Below are positions 1 to 12,400 of a stretch of 64,000 nt of DNA, in pieces. The stretch's first letter is position 1. Each line of letters opens with the position of its first letter. The notes beneath the pieces were generated by a model, which saw only the letters and a list, made by a program, of their open reading frames with translations, had not been told where the DNA came from and made no database searches. Made by a program: the position numbers and the translations under genes. Source of the stretch: Motacilla alba alba. Its lineage: Eukaryota; Chordata; Aves; Passeriformes; Motacillidae. The stretch covers positions 30,406,786 through 30,470,785 of the forward strand of contig NC_052021.1 in NCBI RefSeq assembly GCF_015832195.1. The letters run 5' to 3'.

Positions 1-309
1 TGTCCGAATGAGCCTCAGACGAGGCCGGGGGGCACAGGGGGTGTGCGGGGGGCGGTTGGGTGGCGCTCGGTCCTGTGCGAGTCGTTAGCCTGACTTCGCA
101 CACTCTGTTATTAGCATTGTTCTTGCTGTTCGTTTTCCTGTTCTTGATCTGCTTTTAGTAAATTGTTCTTAGCCCAACCTGTGATCTTTATCTTTTTGTT
201 CCTCCGGTTCTCGCAGGGGGAGGTGAGGGGGACGTCAGCGAGTGGTGTGTGGTCTGGCGTATTTCAGTGGGAACACTAAATTGGGGAATTCTATTCCTAA
301 AGCATGACA
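1..309 (+). mobile_element. 3' part of an old avian retroviral LTR, cut by the window edge
   Basis: The stretch looks like the R/U5 end of a bird endogenous-retrovirus LTR. A T-rich tract leads into a TTAGTAAATTGTTCTTA-type segment near 155-172. A pyrimidine-rich stretch, a GGGGGAGGTGAG-type G-rich block near 216-231 and a GAGTGGTGTGTGG segment near 239-251 follow. The end resembles the usual LTR terminus at the CATGACA near 303-309. No internal viral genes are seen. The left boundary is outside the window, so solo versus full-length cannot be told. The call rests on remembered LTR style, not on an alignment. Confidence 0.55.
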
Positions 310-837
310 GACTTGTATTTTAGTATGATCTGCATTAAGCAGAGTCATCACTAAAATATTTATAGTGCTGAACAAGTGCTTTTCTTGTGTCCATAACATT
401 AATTAAAAGTCTGTCGGGTGACTATCTGAGGTCGGGATGGCAGCTGTGCCTATGTCACCGGAGGCAGTGACTGTCCCTGCGGCCTTCTCATGGGGGCAGC
501 TGTGCTCTCATGGGGACTGCAGGTCTCCTGCCTGATATTTATTGCTGGGTTTGCTATTGGGCAGCCCACTCCATGGTTTTGGATCTCTAGAAGCCCTCCA
601 GGCTGGGATCACGGCAATTTTGTATTGTCTGTCTTGTCTCTTCCTACTAATGTGTGTACTTGATGACTTCATGAAAATCATATAGCAAGCTGCCCTTTAG
701 TGTGTTCCCTAGCCAGCTTGGGACAGGCCTGGCCTCTCCCAGAACTTCACATGTTTTTTTAGCAGCTTCTGATGCTCCTCTACTTATATCAGTTATTTCG
801 GAAGTTTCTTCTCCTAATCAGTATCATGTTATTCCTA
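310..837. other. Non-coding stretch upstream of DENND10
   Basis: No exon, RNA gene or convincing repeat was recognised here. Open frames are short and show no known protein similarity. The EIF3A gene expected to the left of DENND10 is not detectable in this interval. Confidence 0.5.
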
Positions 838-905
838 GAATCATTTAGGTTGGAAAAGAACCTCAAGGTCATAGAGTCCAATGTTCAGGTGCCACTGTTC
901 ATCCA
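838..905 (-). mobile_element. CR1 LINE 3'-end fragment
   Basis: The segment begins with a TAGAATCATTTAGGTTGGAAAAG-like sequence and continues with an AACCTCAAGGTCATAGAGTCCAA-like sequence. This is the reverse complement of the conserved CR1 3' terminus, where the sense strand ends in ATTCTATGATTC-type repeats. Only the last 60-70 bp are recognisable, so it is an old, 5'-truncated copy. Confidence 0.8.
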
Positions 906-1189
906 AACTTGCAAATGAGATTATTCTTGCAAATGATATCTTTACATTCTCAATAAACTTGCTGGTGCATGGAGTCACTCAGGCATACTTCTGCTTCCAT
1001 GACTGTTCCTCACACCACTCAGTCCCCACTTGGGCAGGAGCCAGCCTTTTTCCATGCTGTGTAGAAACACAGGGATGTCTGTTCTGTGGTTACTCAGGGT
1101 ACAGCTCCTGGCCATGACTTCAGGAGGTGCTTGCCAGCAGGGCCACCCTCCTTTTGTGTAACATTTCACATGAACTGTGCCCCATGACT

Positions 1190-1562
1190 TACAGAGGGCT
1201 GTGGAGATGATGAGGGCACTGGAGCTCTTCCCTTTTGGGGAAAGGCTGAGGGAGCTGGGTTAGTTCAGCCTGGAGAGACAGGGATCTGAAGGGAGGTGTC
1301 AGATGGACCAGGCTCTGCTCAGTGGTGTCCAGCAATAGGACAAGAGGCAACAGGCAGAAACACACGGAATTCCACCTGTACAGGAGGAAGAACTTCTGTA
1401 CTGTGCAGTGATCACACACTGGGAAGGTTTGGAGTCTCCCTGCCTGTGAGTGTCCAGAAGCCGTCTGGACACGCTCCCGAGCGCCGTGCCCTGGGGTACC
1501 TGCTTCAGCACGGCTGAGCTCCATGGCCCCTTCCAACTTGACTATCCCGGGATTCTGTGATA
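1190..1562 (+). mobile_element. CR1 LINE 3'-UTR copy ending at the DENND10 promoter
   Basis: The sequence follows the CR1 3' region in sense orientation. It has the GGCTGAGGGAGCTGGGTTAGTTCAGCCTGGAGA-type block near 1243-1276, then the AGGACAAGAGGCAACAGGCAGAAAC-type block, then CCCCTTCCAACTTGACTATC and a GATTCTGTGAT terminus near 1551-1561. It is 5'-truncated, as is typical of CR1. Its 3' end lies only about 180 bp upstream of the DENND10 start codon. Confidence 0.9.
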
Positions 1563-1960
1563 TCATCCGCAGACAACAAAAAAGACCAATTTTTTCCCGG
1601 ATCCCGCCGGAGAACGGGCGGGCGGGTCCCAGAGGAGGAAGCCGCCGGGAGCGGGCGGCAGCGCTCAGTAAATGGCGGGGGGGCGGAGCGGGGCCGTGAG
1701 GGTGGAGCGGGGCCGGGCGGGCGGAAGGCGGCGGAGCGAAGATGGCAGAGCCGGAGGCGCAGCTGCTGCGGGCCGTGGGGCTGATCGGTGAGGGCCGGGG
1801 CAGCCGGGCCGGGGCGGCCGGGCCGGGGCCGGGGCGGGGGCGGTGCCGCGGCCCGGGGCGGTACCGGGGCCCGCCGCGCTGAGGCCGCGGGCCCGGGCGG
1901 TGCCGGGGGTGCCGGCTCTGCCTGTTGCGGAGCTAAGCCGTGCACAACTCGGCCGAAGCG
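1563..1960 (+). promoter_or_regulatory. DENND10: DENND10 CpG-island promoter and 5' UTR
   Basis: The block is very GC- and CpG-rich, starts directly after the CR1 end, and runs through coding exon 1 into intron 1. GGGGCGG-type GC boxes are present and no TATA box is evident. The sequence GAAGATGGCAG at 1738-1748 resembles a YY1 site and contains the start codon, an arrangement known from TATA-less housekeeping promoters. The transcription start site cannot be fixed from sequence alone. Confidence 0.75.
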
Positions 1961-4900
1961 TCTGAAATTCGCGGCTTCCCAGGTTTGTGTTGCGAAATCA
2001 GAAATAGGGGAAATCGTAAATAAGCTGGTCCCGGTGCTTGTTCCTCAATACCGTGCTCATGTTGAATGTTCATTCAAACTTGGTGCTTCCTTGATCTCGT
2101 GAAGCAGGTCAGGAATAGAGATTTATTAATATTTTTAAAATTAAAACCCGTATCAGAATTCCTGCCTTAAAGCTTGAACCATAGTGACAGAACTGGATGT
2201 CTAGGGTCAGGGTAAGGTGGAATTTTAATCTGATTCCAGGAAACAAACCTGATTAACCCATCAATTTACTTCCTTGCTGCTGTTTGGCATTCTCACAGTG
2301 AACATCTTTCCACCATAGAAAAAGACACCAACGGAGATGCTTTGTGGGTTTGGTGTTATCCGTCCGTAACAGCGGAACTGAGGACTCTGTTGCTGAGAAA
2401 GTGCTGCCTTACAGACGAAAACAAATTGCTCCATACCTTTGTGTTCGGCCAGTATAAAAGGTCTTGGTTCTACATCACAACAGTAGAAGTTCAAGATTCT
2501 CCAGCCTTGAAAAAGGTATGGCTTGGTGGGGTTTTTCGGTAGCATGCAGATCTTCCTCTGTGGGTTAAACAGCATTTTCCCATGGAGAGAAATGAGAAGG
2601 GATTGAAGGTGCTGTGTGCTCACAGATGCAGCTCTATCCAGGTGTCCAGCCAGCCTGCGTTTCATTTGTCACCAGGACATGGAATTGCAGAATGATTGAG
2701 ATACTCATTACCCTATTCTTTGTGTTAACATACCAATGCTATTTCATGCTGTTGTTTCTAGTTAATTTGCATTTCAAGTTCAGCATTTTTTTCTCTCTAT
2801 GAAGTTTATTTCATAGTGTCCAGAGTCTTGTTCCTGTAGAACCTGCTGCCATTTTTACCCAAAGGATTGCGTTATGTAGGTACTTTATTTTCCACTGCAT
2901 TTATTACTGGAAGACAGCAAATATAGTTGTGTCTTCTATCTTTTCCCTGTTGTGAACATCATTAAACTGTTGGTTAAGTCTGTTCAATTTTCATGTTTCG
3001 TGCTATGTTGTTAAGTAGAAAGATAACGTGGTAATTTTGTGTGCCCACAGCAGAATGTTGCTTGCCTTTCCTCACTCCAAGTTTATATATCCTATGAAAT
3101 AAAATAAAATTAAGTGTCACAGTGCTGTCTTCAATAGATGCAGTGGGAGATGCTATTTCAGGAAGACACGTGAGCCTGGTCATTGTCTGCAGACTTTCAG
3201 TCTTGTACTGTCCCAGCCCACAATCATTTGATTGAGGAAGTTAGAGCAGTTCTGTTTGTTGGCTGCTGTCTGTGTATTTTTTCCAGGCTCTTTCTAAATA
3301 TGTTGATGCTGTCTGCCTCCACAGCCTCCTTTTGCAACAAATTCTGGAAGTTTCCTCCCTGCCAAGGGGAAGGAAAATGCCTTTCTGTTTTTAAATACCC
3401 TCATGAGGTTAGAGGAAAGCAACTCTTGTGTGTAGGTTAAGCAAAAGATAGTCTGTACTAGAGCTGAGCCACATCAGAAGTCCTCTGTCCAGGCCTTTCC
3501 TGCAGTTAGGAGCTTGGAGCCCTGACAGTGAAGTGACCAAGGCTGTTCATGTGGGGTCATTAACTGAGCTCTGTGTGTTTTGTGCCTGTGTCATGTGCAG
3601 GTGACCCACTTCTCCATTGTCCTGACGGCCAAAGACTTCAACCCAGAGAAATATGCAGCCTTCACCAGGATCCTCTGCAGGTCTGTATAAAAGCTGGCCT
3701 GAGGTACTGCCATGTGCTTGCTTGGATCTTGCCAAAGCAAAAGGCTGAGTTCCTTGTGTTGCATTTGTTCAAACAAACTGCTGGAAACTCAGTCCTACAA
3801 AGGAAATCAGATTATAAAAATCCTCGATTTGAGCTTGTAATATGCAGAAGGTGTTGGGGGAATGCCAGATGTTCATTGGGTTTTAATCTGTGTCTTCTCC
3901 AGACACACACCACCACCTCCCTCACACTCATTTTCTCTGAGAGTATATTTTTAAAAAGTGTAAGATGGGAAGATGTCAGTGCTGGACTTAAAGATCACCC
4001 TATGTATGGTGAATGACTTTGCATCCCTCCACAACATCTTTGCAAATGCTGCTTGCAGCTCCTCTGAGCTAAGCACAGCACCCAGGGGTGGTTTTGCTTT
4101 CCCTATGGGGAAGTGAGAGCCCTCTTCCAACCAAAAAACCTCTTCTCATTTCTTTGTCCTGTTTACTCACTTCCCTTCATGTCCTCATTCTCATGCTCTC
4201 TCTCTGCTTCTTATTTTGCCTTTCCTTCAGTTTCCAAATTAGTTCAGTCCCAGTTCTTGATACCAAGAGTATTCCCTGGGATTTTGCAGCTAATTGGATG
4301 CAATTGTGAAGTTACTGTGCTCTTGGTACTTACTATATATAATGCAGATTGGAAATGCTTTCAGACTTAGCAATTCTGCAGGGTACTGAACAACTGAGAT
4401 GTGTTCTTTTTTGGTGATACATGCAAAACTTCGATTCACTGTGGATCACATTTCTGCTGACTTACCAGCTAATACTTCCTTTCAAATCTAGAATGGATTC
4501 TTCTGAGCATGATAATAAATGAGTTTCAAATGTGATGTTGCTTTGTGCTATAGCTGCCATGGAAAATGTGCAGTTGGCAGCTTCAGTGCTATTCCTGAAA
4601 TATCTTAACCTGTAAAAGAGGTTACAGTGTCTCTCTGCTTCCTGGAAGACAGCTGACAGTGCGTGGTTCTCTCAGGGTGTGCTTCCTCTGTGTCATTTTG
4701 GGGTTTTATTGAGTGTCAAGGACATGTTTATATTTTTCTTTCATGGTTTAGTAAAGAGTACAAAAGAAACTTGATAAAAAATTAAAAGCTACCTAGTCAT
4801 AGTCTGCATGTAGTAACAGGAGTTACTGTGGTAGTTGCTTTTTCATTAAACAGACACCTTCCAAGTGTGCAAAGAATCCTTTGTCTGGACACCTACCTAC

Positions 4901-5169
4901 ACCTTTGGGGTGTGTTTCTATTTTAGTCCATGTTGGTTCATTCATAAAATAGAAAGCTGAAATAAAAATACAGGGTTATTTCAAATTCTTAAAGAGAGAC
5001 CTGTTTGTGTGCATGTTGGAATACTTCTAGTTTAGTATTTAAAACCTCAGCCAGGTGTCCAGAACAAGAATTGTTGCCAGCAATACTGCTATTTGTGATA
5101 CTGATTTTACTGATTTTTAATTTTTTTAAATTTTTTTTATTTTTTTATTTTTCTCATATATATTTTTTT

Positions 5170-5214
<45 letters not shown>

Positions 5215-8200
5215 TATAGATGCACTGATTACAGTTAAAATAGCCGACTCTCTCCTTGTCACACAGAATCTACCTGAAGCATGGAAGCCCAGTTAAAATG
5301 ATGGAGAGCTACATTGCAGTCCTCACAAAGGGCATCTGCCAAAGTGAAGAAAATGGATCTTTCCTCAGCAAGGACTTTGATGCTCGGAAGGCTTACCTTG
5401 CTGGCTCCATCAAAGGTTAATCTCTGCCAGAGTCTCTATTCTGATTTCTTTCTTACAGCCTAAAATACAATCTTGTTTTCATGTGTGCTTCAAGTAAACT
5501 GTGCTGACACTGTTACCTGTGCTGTTATTATTAAGCTTCTTCAAAAAAATGATGATATCAGCATATATATCTTCTATAAAATAATTCCTTCTCCTTTCTA
5601 GATATAGTGTCTCAGTTTGGAATGGAAACAGTTATTTTATATACTGCACTGATGTTAAAGAAGAGAATTGTAGTGTACCATCCTAGAATAGAAGCTATCC
5701 AGGAATTTACCAGGTACTTTATCAGTTCCTTCCTTCCCACCCACCCCCAGAAGTCCAACAAACTTTGAGCCTTCATTGAGAAAAAAGCCTGTATTTTAAG
5801 GGAAAAAAATCCATCTTAAACCTGTTTATAGAAATTCTGCGAAATCCCTCTTAAGGTTCTACTGCATGTTGCTCAACTCAGAGAAATTGAATGGTAGAAT
5901 TAGTGATAAACTGTGCTTGCACTGACAGTAGAAATGTCTTCATATATACATAAATAAATATATACATATACATCCCCCCCTAAATGGGGCCTAGTGATAA
6001 TTGTTCTTTTTCATGGCATGCAGTTTTTACTGTGAAGCTTTAGTCAGTATAAGTAAAAATGTACTGTGTCTCAAGTTGCACCCTGATCTCCCTAGGACTT
6101 TGCCTGCTTTAGTGTGGCATCGACAAGACTGGTCAATTCTTCATTCATATGTGCATCTAAATGAGGAGGAACTGGAAGCCTTAAAAGCCTGCACAGGTAG
6201 TGATGATTTCTTAATCAAAAATACGAGGAAAATTCAATGTCAGCTTCTGTTGCTGCAAAGTTTTGCACCAGGGAACTTTGGAGGGAAAAAAAAGGTTATT
6301 TTGCTATTAATGTCAAAGTTAAACGTAATTTTCTTTGGAAAAGGCAAATCAACAAGTATGTGGGAAAATAATTAGTTAATCTGGTGGCTTTGGGTGGATC
6401 CCCATCAGTCTATCCCTAATCACAGATGCAAAGCAGCCTTGAGACTTGTTTGATGCTTTGATTGGAGGGATTGAAAGTCTTCCTGTTGTACAGAACCAGC
6501 TCACTTAGATAAGCAACATTTTTTTTCCTCAGCTTCTACACATCACTAGTAACAGAAGGGTTTTTTTAATTCCTAACTGTGAAGTCCCAGACTTTTATTT
6601 TGGTGTCAGTGAAGTCTGAGGCTCCTAAGCACAAGTTAACTTTACCTATAGGAGTTTGGTCTGTGTGACACAGTGCAGTGTGTGCATGGTGCTTAATGCA
6701 TAATCCAGGAGCAGAGGTTACTGTGACACATCATGTGGCCATTAAGAAGCTTCTTTATACAGAATATGAGCAAGGAGACTACTCATCTTCAACATTTCTA
6801 CAGCTCACTAAGCACCTTCCATGGAGAAAAACTGCTCCAAGTTTGCTCATCTGACATGCTATAAATAAGCAAATCTGGGTTTATTCCTCTGTTCCAGTCT
6901 AATACTGACTTTATGACAAGAACTTCCAGAGTGGAGATTTTGAGAATGTAATGAGAAAGTTACAATTGAGTAATTTTAGTAGGAAGGAAGGAAGAGAGTT
7001 TAACATGTCAGACTGGTAACTTGGTGATATTGCTGTAGTGTTAGCAGTTAATCCATGCTCAAGGCAGTTTTAGAAGTTGATTTTTAAGCTCCTTGGAAAT
7101 GAAGCATCTGCTGAGCATGTGTGGAATGACTGATAATATCAAGAGAGCAGCCTCTTGGGTCCAATGGCTATTGAGTCAGATACTCTTAGAACAGACTTTA
7201 GGACTGTGATTTTTGATTTTATTTCTGAAGATGCTAATCTTGCTCAATTCTGTGCTCTAGGTTACATCGCTGGATTTACAGACTCTGAAGTGAGCAGTAG
7301 ATCAGACCTCTATGATGTCTATGTGAATTTGGCAGACAGTGAGATTACAGTTTCACCTGTAGTAAAAGGTTGGTTCCTGTTTATATTTTGGATTTAGAGG
7401 CAGTTTATTCCAGACTTGACAGTAATTGCTCAACCTTGCTGTAGATCAAACAGTCTTGATCCTTCTTCCATCCAGGTTTTGAAAAGCCAGTATGTTAGTT
7501 TCTGTCTTCATTTTATTGCCACCCTGGAAGAACTGGTTCAAGTTGCAATTTGGAAAGATGTGCTTTGTTTTCCAACAAATGCACAATTGAGATTTCCTAA
7601 CATCCATGTTAGACATGGAAGAGACTTTCAGCTGAATGGAGAGATATATCACATGAGTTTTTAGAAAAACATGGCACTAAACACTTGATGACTGGGGATT
7701 ATTTGAAAGAAAACCTTGTATGGTGCTTATCATCTTGCTGCTCCTTATCACTGTTTTGGGCCACTTCAGAGGTACTGGCTGTTGATACAAGGTTTTTGCC
7801 TTTATCAACAGATTTCAAATGGCAGTCATGAAAAGATTCCTCAGTTTGGTGTGTCACTCATATGCATTTCTAGGTATCACAAGAAAGGTGATTTTATGTG
7901 TGGTGTTTTGTTTTGTTTTTTTTCTTACACAGAGGCAATGACAATGGGAAAACTTCACAAAGAAATTGGACAACTAATTGTTCAATCTGCAGAAGATCCA
8001 GATAAATCAGACAGCCAAGTCATTAAGGTTAATATTTTATTTTTAAATCTAATTCACTTCTATTGCTAAATCTTGGCAGAAGGAGGGAGTAGGAGGAAGA
8101 GTGGCACTGAGAATCAGTCAGTCTCTTCTACCTTCTGCCTTTTTACAAATGAGTGTTTTTATTTGTCATGCAGGCTTTTAAGGATAACTTACTTAGTTTG

Positions 8201-8839
8201 TATTATCTCTTGGGTAACTACATGGCTGAAGAAAATTCACAAATTCTATTGATTGTAAGACTGGTTTCCCAGTTTTATTCCACAAGGCATGGATTTTGCT
8301 CAATGCTTTGTCAATAGTATTGCAATATGTTGAAAAGGGCCTTCTAAATATGGCTTCTTAGCTACAAAACCTGATTTTTATAATGATGCCATTTTATCAC
8401 TCCCTCCCCCATCTAATATTAGACATTTCACACCTGAGTGACTTAAGGTCAGGAGAGGAGTGGTTGTGCTTCCTTTATGCAATATGGCACAAGAACAGGC
8501 TGAAGAACTGTTACAAGTGGAGTCTTTATTTTAAATGAGCTATTTATTTACCATTGCCTCCTTTTTTTGTTCTGTATTGATTGTTTTTTATTGTAAGTGT
8601 ATGTGAAAACTTCTTAATACCTAATACTGTATTCATGGTTGCTTGTTTTTCTGTTCCTTAAGGACATTTCTCTGAAGACAAAAGAAATCTTGGCTACTTT
8701 AGCCTCACTTACTGAAGTTTCTGATGGCAATGAAAAACCAACCCTTAACGCTGAGGCCCTGAAACAAAAGCGATTTCCACCAGCCACAGAAAACTTCCTT
8801 TTTCATTTAGCAGCTGCTGAACAAATGCTCAAAATCTGA
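1742..8839 (+). CDS. DENND10: DENN domain-containing protein 10, complete, 9 coding exons
   Basis: Coding exons: 1742-1787, 2319-2515, 3601-3680, 5267-5415, 5602-5713, 6096-6196, 7261-7368, 7933-8027 and 8663-8839 (TGA at 8837). They join in frame to 1065 nt, or 354 residues; human DENND10 has 357. All introns are GT/AG; the donor after exon 3 (AG/gtctgt) is weak. Exon translations match the human protein almost throughout, for example WVWCYPS and [16 protein letters not shown] in exon 2, [20 protein letters not shown] in exon 3, and FPPATENF followed by [11 protein letters not shown] at the C-terminus. The start ATG has purines at -3 and +4. Family knowledge: a small DENN protein of the late endosomal system, linked to Rab27 and found with the Commander endosomal recycling complex. 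It runs convergently to SFXN4. Residues 2-14 differ most from human, which is usual for this protein's start. Confidence 0.97.
3250..3420 (-). mobile_element. Old CR1-like LINE fragment in DENND10 intron 2
   Basis: The phrase CTGCCTCCACAGCCTCCTTTTGCAACAAATTCTGGAAGTTT around 3314-3353 matches the antisense of an older CR1 3' region (the block usually reading GCCTCCACAACATCCTGTGGCAACGAGTTCCA). The copy is strongly diverged, and its edges are approximate. Confidence 0.6.
5157..5216. repeat. TA/CA microsatellite in DENND10 intron 3
   Basis: A T-rich run is followed by an uninterrupted TA dinucleotide array of about 15-16 units at roughly 5174-5204, then CA units to about 5214. It sits about 50 bp upstream of the exon 4 acceptor at 5266/5267. 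Length polymorphism is likely. Confidence 0.95.
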
Positions 8840-9410
8840 TTTTGATGCACTGCAGACCACAGACCGATTCTGAAAAAGCTGTCTCTGCCATCCAGATAGG
8901 TATACCTGGTATTTTATATGAAAAACTAAAGGTATGAGTCAATATCCTAGTTACTGATGTAATGCAGAATATTGGAGCTTGACTGGGAACATATGGAGAC
9001 ATATTTGGGAACACTCCTGGTGTCATTATCTCCCCCACCTCTAACTGTGTACCTATGGCTCCTGTATTTCACCCCACAAAGTGGCTGGATATACAAGTAG
9101 CCCAGGCCAGTGTGTCCAGGCTGTGGCAGGCATCAGTGTAGTGGCTTTTTGTCCTGCACATTCCAGAGGCTGGACAGCTCTGAGTTGTCTGCCTGGGGTC
9201 TGGAACGTGGCTGCAGCACAGCTGGGATGTGCTGATCTCTGCACAGGGACACTCTGAACATGCAGCTGCTCTGAGTGCTCCTTCTGGGCTTCCAGGGATG
9301 TCAGCCTGTCAGATGCTGCTCCTGCTCTGGACTGCCTGATACCTGGAAATCCCAAATAAATGGACAAGTTCTCTCTTTCTACTTGAAAGTGTCTAGGTGT
9401 GAATAAAGAA
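8840..9410 (+). terminator. DENND10: Candidate DENND10 3' UTR with poly(A) signals
   Basis: After the TGA no further coding similarity is seen. Canonical AATAAA hexamers occur at 9355-9360 and 9402-9407. A third AATAAA at 11301-11306 and an ATTAAA near 10172 would give longer 3' UTRs. Which one is used cannot be decided from sequence. Confidence 0.4.
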
Positions 9411-12400
9411 TGTCTGGGAAAATCTGATGTGGTAGCCTTAGTATGAAAAGGAAGGGATATTTTGAAGCTCAGGTGTGAGTTGAGCACCTCTTCGGGACTC
9501 TTGCCTTAGTGGTTTTCCCCCTTTCACTCCATCCCATGCCTCTGGTGGAGGGATAAGGTACAGGATTACTGTGCTTGGAGTGGGGCTTCCTGGGGGGGGT
9601 CATGGACAAGTGCTGCCTTACAGCTGGAGTCATTTGAGAAGTTGGGGCTCTCAGCTGAGAAGAGACCTGGCCATTCATCCCTGATCCACGTGGGGGAAAG
9701 TCAGATGAGTCAAAGCCTTATGCACCAGGAATGCTCAAATGGCCAGGTGCCACAGGAAGAGCAGCAGCTTCTTGAGTGACTGGAGCTGGAACACAGGTAC
9801 TGTCTGATGGTGCTCTGTGTAAATTAAATCTAGATGGAAACTTCTCAAGTCATAGTGAAAACTGGGAAAGAGTTTAGAGAAAATTGAAATTTGCCTACTT
9901 GTTTGGTTGCACAGCCATAACTCGAGTGGGTTTTTTGTTTGTTTTTTTTTACTGAGCAGCCTGAAACTAACTGCTTTACAATCTTCTGAGAAGAATTTAG
10001 AGTCTGTAAGGAAATATTCTGAGCCAAACAATCTGTATTTGTTCAGAAAAGTCCACAACAAATCAGTCAATTCTGCAGTAGCACTTTGTTACAAGAAAAA
10101 ATAACCTTTTTTCCTGGCCTTTGTACAGATAGGCTGTAGCATGTGGTTTTACATAGAGATTTTATACTTATGATTAAAACTTTAGTAACCAATATTTATA
10201 TTGTTAAATAACTGGATGTTTGCTATTCTGAAACTGGTAGAGCTCATCAATAACTATTTGCAAGCAACATTGGTTGGAGAAAGAGTTGTCCTTCTGCTAT
10301 ACCTTAAGGATACCTTAAGGAAATCTGTTTTAGAATGTGATTAAGGAATGTGGCATCTGTGTATACAATGAGTGGTTATTACAGTCAGGAAATGAAAGTG
10401 CTTCAGAACAGTCCCCTATTTTCAGGGGTGTAAAATTCTGCTTTAAACACTTAGTCTGAGGTTTAAATACTGAACACAGTAGCATGTAATTTTAACTTCT
10501 GAGAAAAATACTCCAATTGCCTTTGTCTACCTGTAAGTGTTCTACAGCTTTTTTCCCCATTTGCCCACTCATGGTTTTTGTTAATGGTTCTTTAATATTG
10601 ATGCTGCTTTAATATTGCTGTTTTGGGACCTATAAAACAGTCAGATTAGAAGAACTGCAAAACTATGCTGAAAATTCTATTCAGGACCTCCTTTAAAGTC
10701 CACTGAAATGGAATTCTTTCACCAAGGAAAATCTGAACCAGCTTCAGCCAGCTGTCTTAACACCTCAGTGTAACTGAGATGAAATTCTCATTTTTTCTTA
10801 TTAACAAACTGCCTTAAGGCATATCTAGAGACAACCACACAAAGCAGAGGAGCTCAATTGCAAACTAAACCTTGAATGCCTGTTTTGATTTCTGTTCTGG
10901 AGGTGTTTCAGTTGAAAATCTCAGTGTTGTATTAGAGCTCCTGACGTTTGTGCAACACAGATGAAATATGATTTTGCACTTAAGGAACTGGACTCATAGC
11001 ATGCTTATGCCTATTAAAAAATTCCTGAACAGTCTGTCCTTTAATTTATGTAGATTTATTCTTGAATAGTTGTAACCATGGAGTCACAGGCCTTAGCTCT
11101 TACTTTTGCAATATTGGGATTGAGCTATGGTTTGGGCTTTAGGTTGGAAATGTTCAAACACTTCTGTCCTTGCTGATTTTATCATCAGCACTGTACAAGA
11201 TTTATTGGCCTCCCTCAGCTTCAGTGAGTTCAAAGGATTGTCTTAATGTTCTTGCATTTTCTTACTGACTTTTGACACTGTTTCTTTCAAAAATGTTTAA
11301 AATAAAATAGAAAAATTTGCAAGGTCAGGACAGGAAAATATTTCTGCTTATTTTTTGCTTCCCTTTCCCCAGGACGCACACAAGCAGACTGTGGGTGCAG
11401 TTGCTCTTTTACTGTCAGATGCCATCCTTTCTTCCTCCTAGAGGCAAAGGCCATTTCAAATGGAATTTTTATTCATACCTTTTCATCTTACTACCTTTCT
11501 GTTCTTGGAGAAGTACAAAAGGGTGAATGGTTCCTGCATCATAACATCTCCACTACATTTGCAGAAATTGGAAAGCAAAGAGGAAGCAGGGCAGAGGCTT
11601 GGAAGGGGGAGCAGGATAAACAGTCCCTGCAGTTGAGATTTTGCTGAGTAAATTGGGTTACTTGCTTCACTGCTTTCATCCCTGGGGTTTGAGTTCCTGG
11701 TAGGAGCTGCCCTGCCCTGTTTCCCTGCAGGCAAATGTGTGAAGGGGGAATGTTCAATGGAGAGCCGTGTAATGCTGTTCAACCTGGAAAAACTTGACGT
11801 GGGACATGTTACAGAATCCATCTTAAACATCCTGGCTGCTTCTGCCTTTAGCCTCTGGTCCTGAAATGGCTACTGAAGGTTTGTTTATTGTGTGGTGTGA
11901 GATGTCAGTTGAAGCAGCTCCATTTCTTGACAAAAAACAAGCCATAAAGCTCAGTGTAGGGAGTTCCCTAGGCAGCTGGCTGGAGCCTGAGTCAGAGCAT
12001 CTCTGGTCAGGTGAAGTCATTCCTTGGAGCTGCTGAGTGATGTGGGATAGGAGGAGACTCCAAAGCCTGGGCATCAGCTCCTTCCTGAGTGACACTGTGC
12101 AGCACGTGGTGTTTGCTGTCTGACGGGGAAGGAGCTGCAGTGCAGGACTCCCTCCCTCCCTCCCTCCCTTCATCCTTCCCTCCTTCCTCCACCCCCAGCA
12201 TGCGGGGAAAAGGGAAAAGCAGCATGGCTGTGTTACAGGCCTGGGGGTAAAGCAGGGACACAGCTCCAGCTGAGAAAGGCTTTGATCTCAGTATTTCTTA
12301 ACATGGGAGTGGCTGGGTTTTTTTTAAGCTACATTAAAGGGGCCTGGAAGCCTCACTGGATTTTCCTACATTTCAAGATGTCAAGCCGAGTGGGTGAGGC

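Noticed and set aside
1..1560. Looked for EIF3A exon 1 on the minus strand, as expected from synteny
   Set aside because: No translation in this interval matches the EIF3A N-terminus. The gene must lie further left.
9060..9480. A GC-richer segment downstream of DENND10 considered as a transposon or exon
   Set aside because: It does not match CR1 or LTR landmarks I know and has no coding similarity. It is probably 3' UTR or intergenic sequence.
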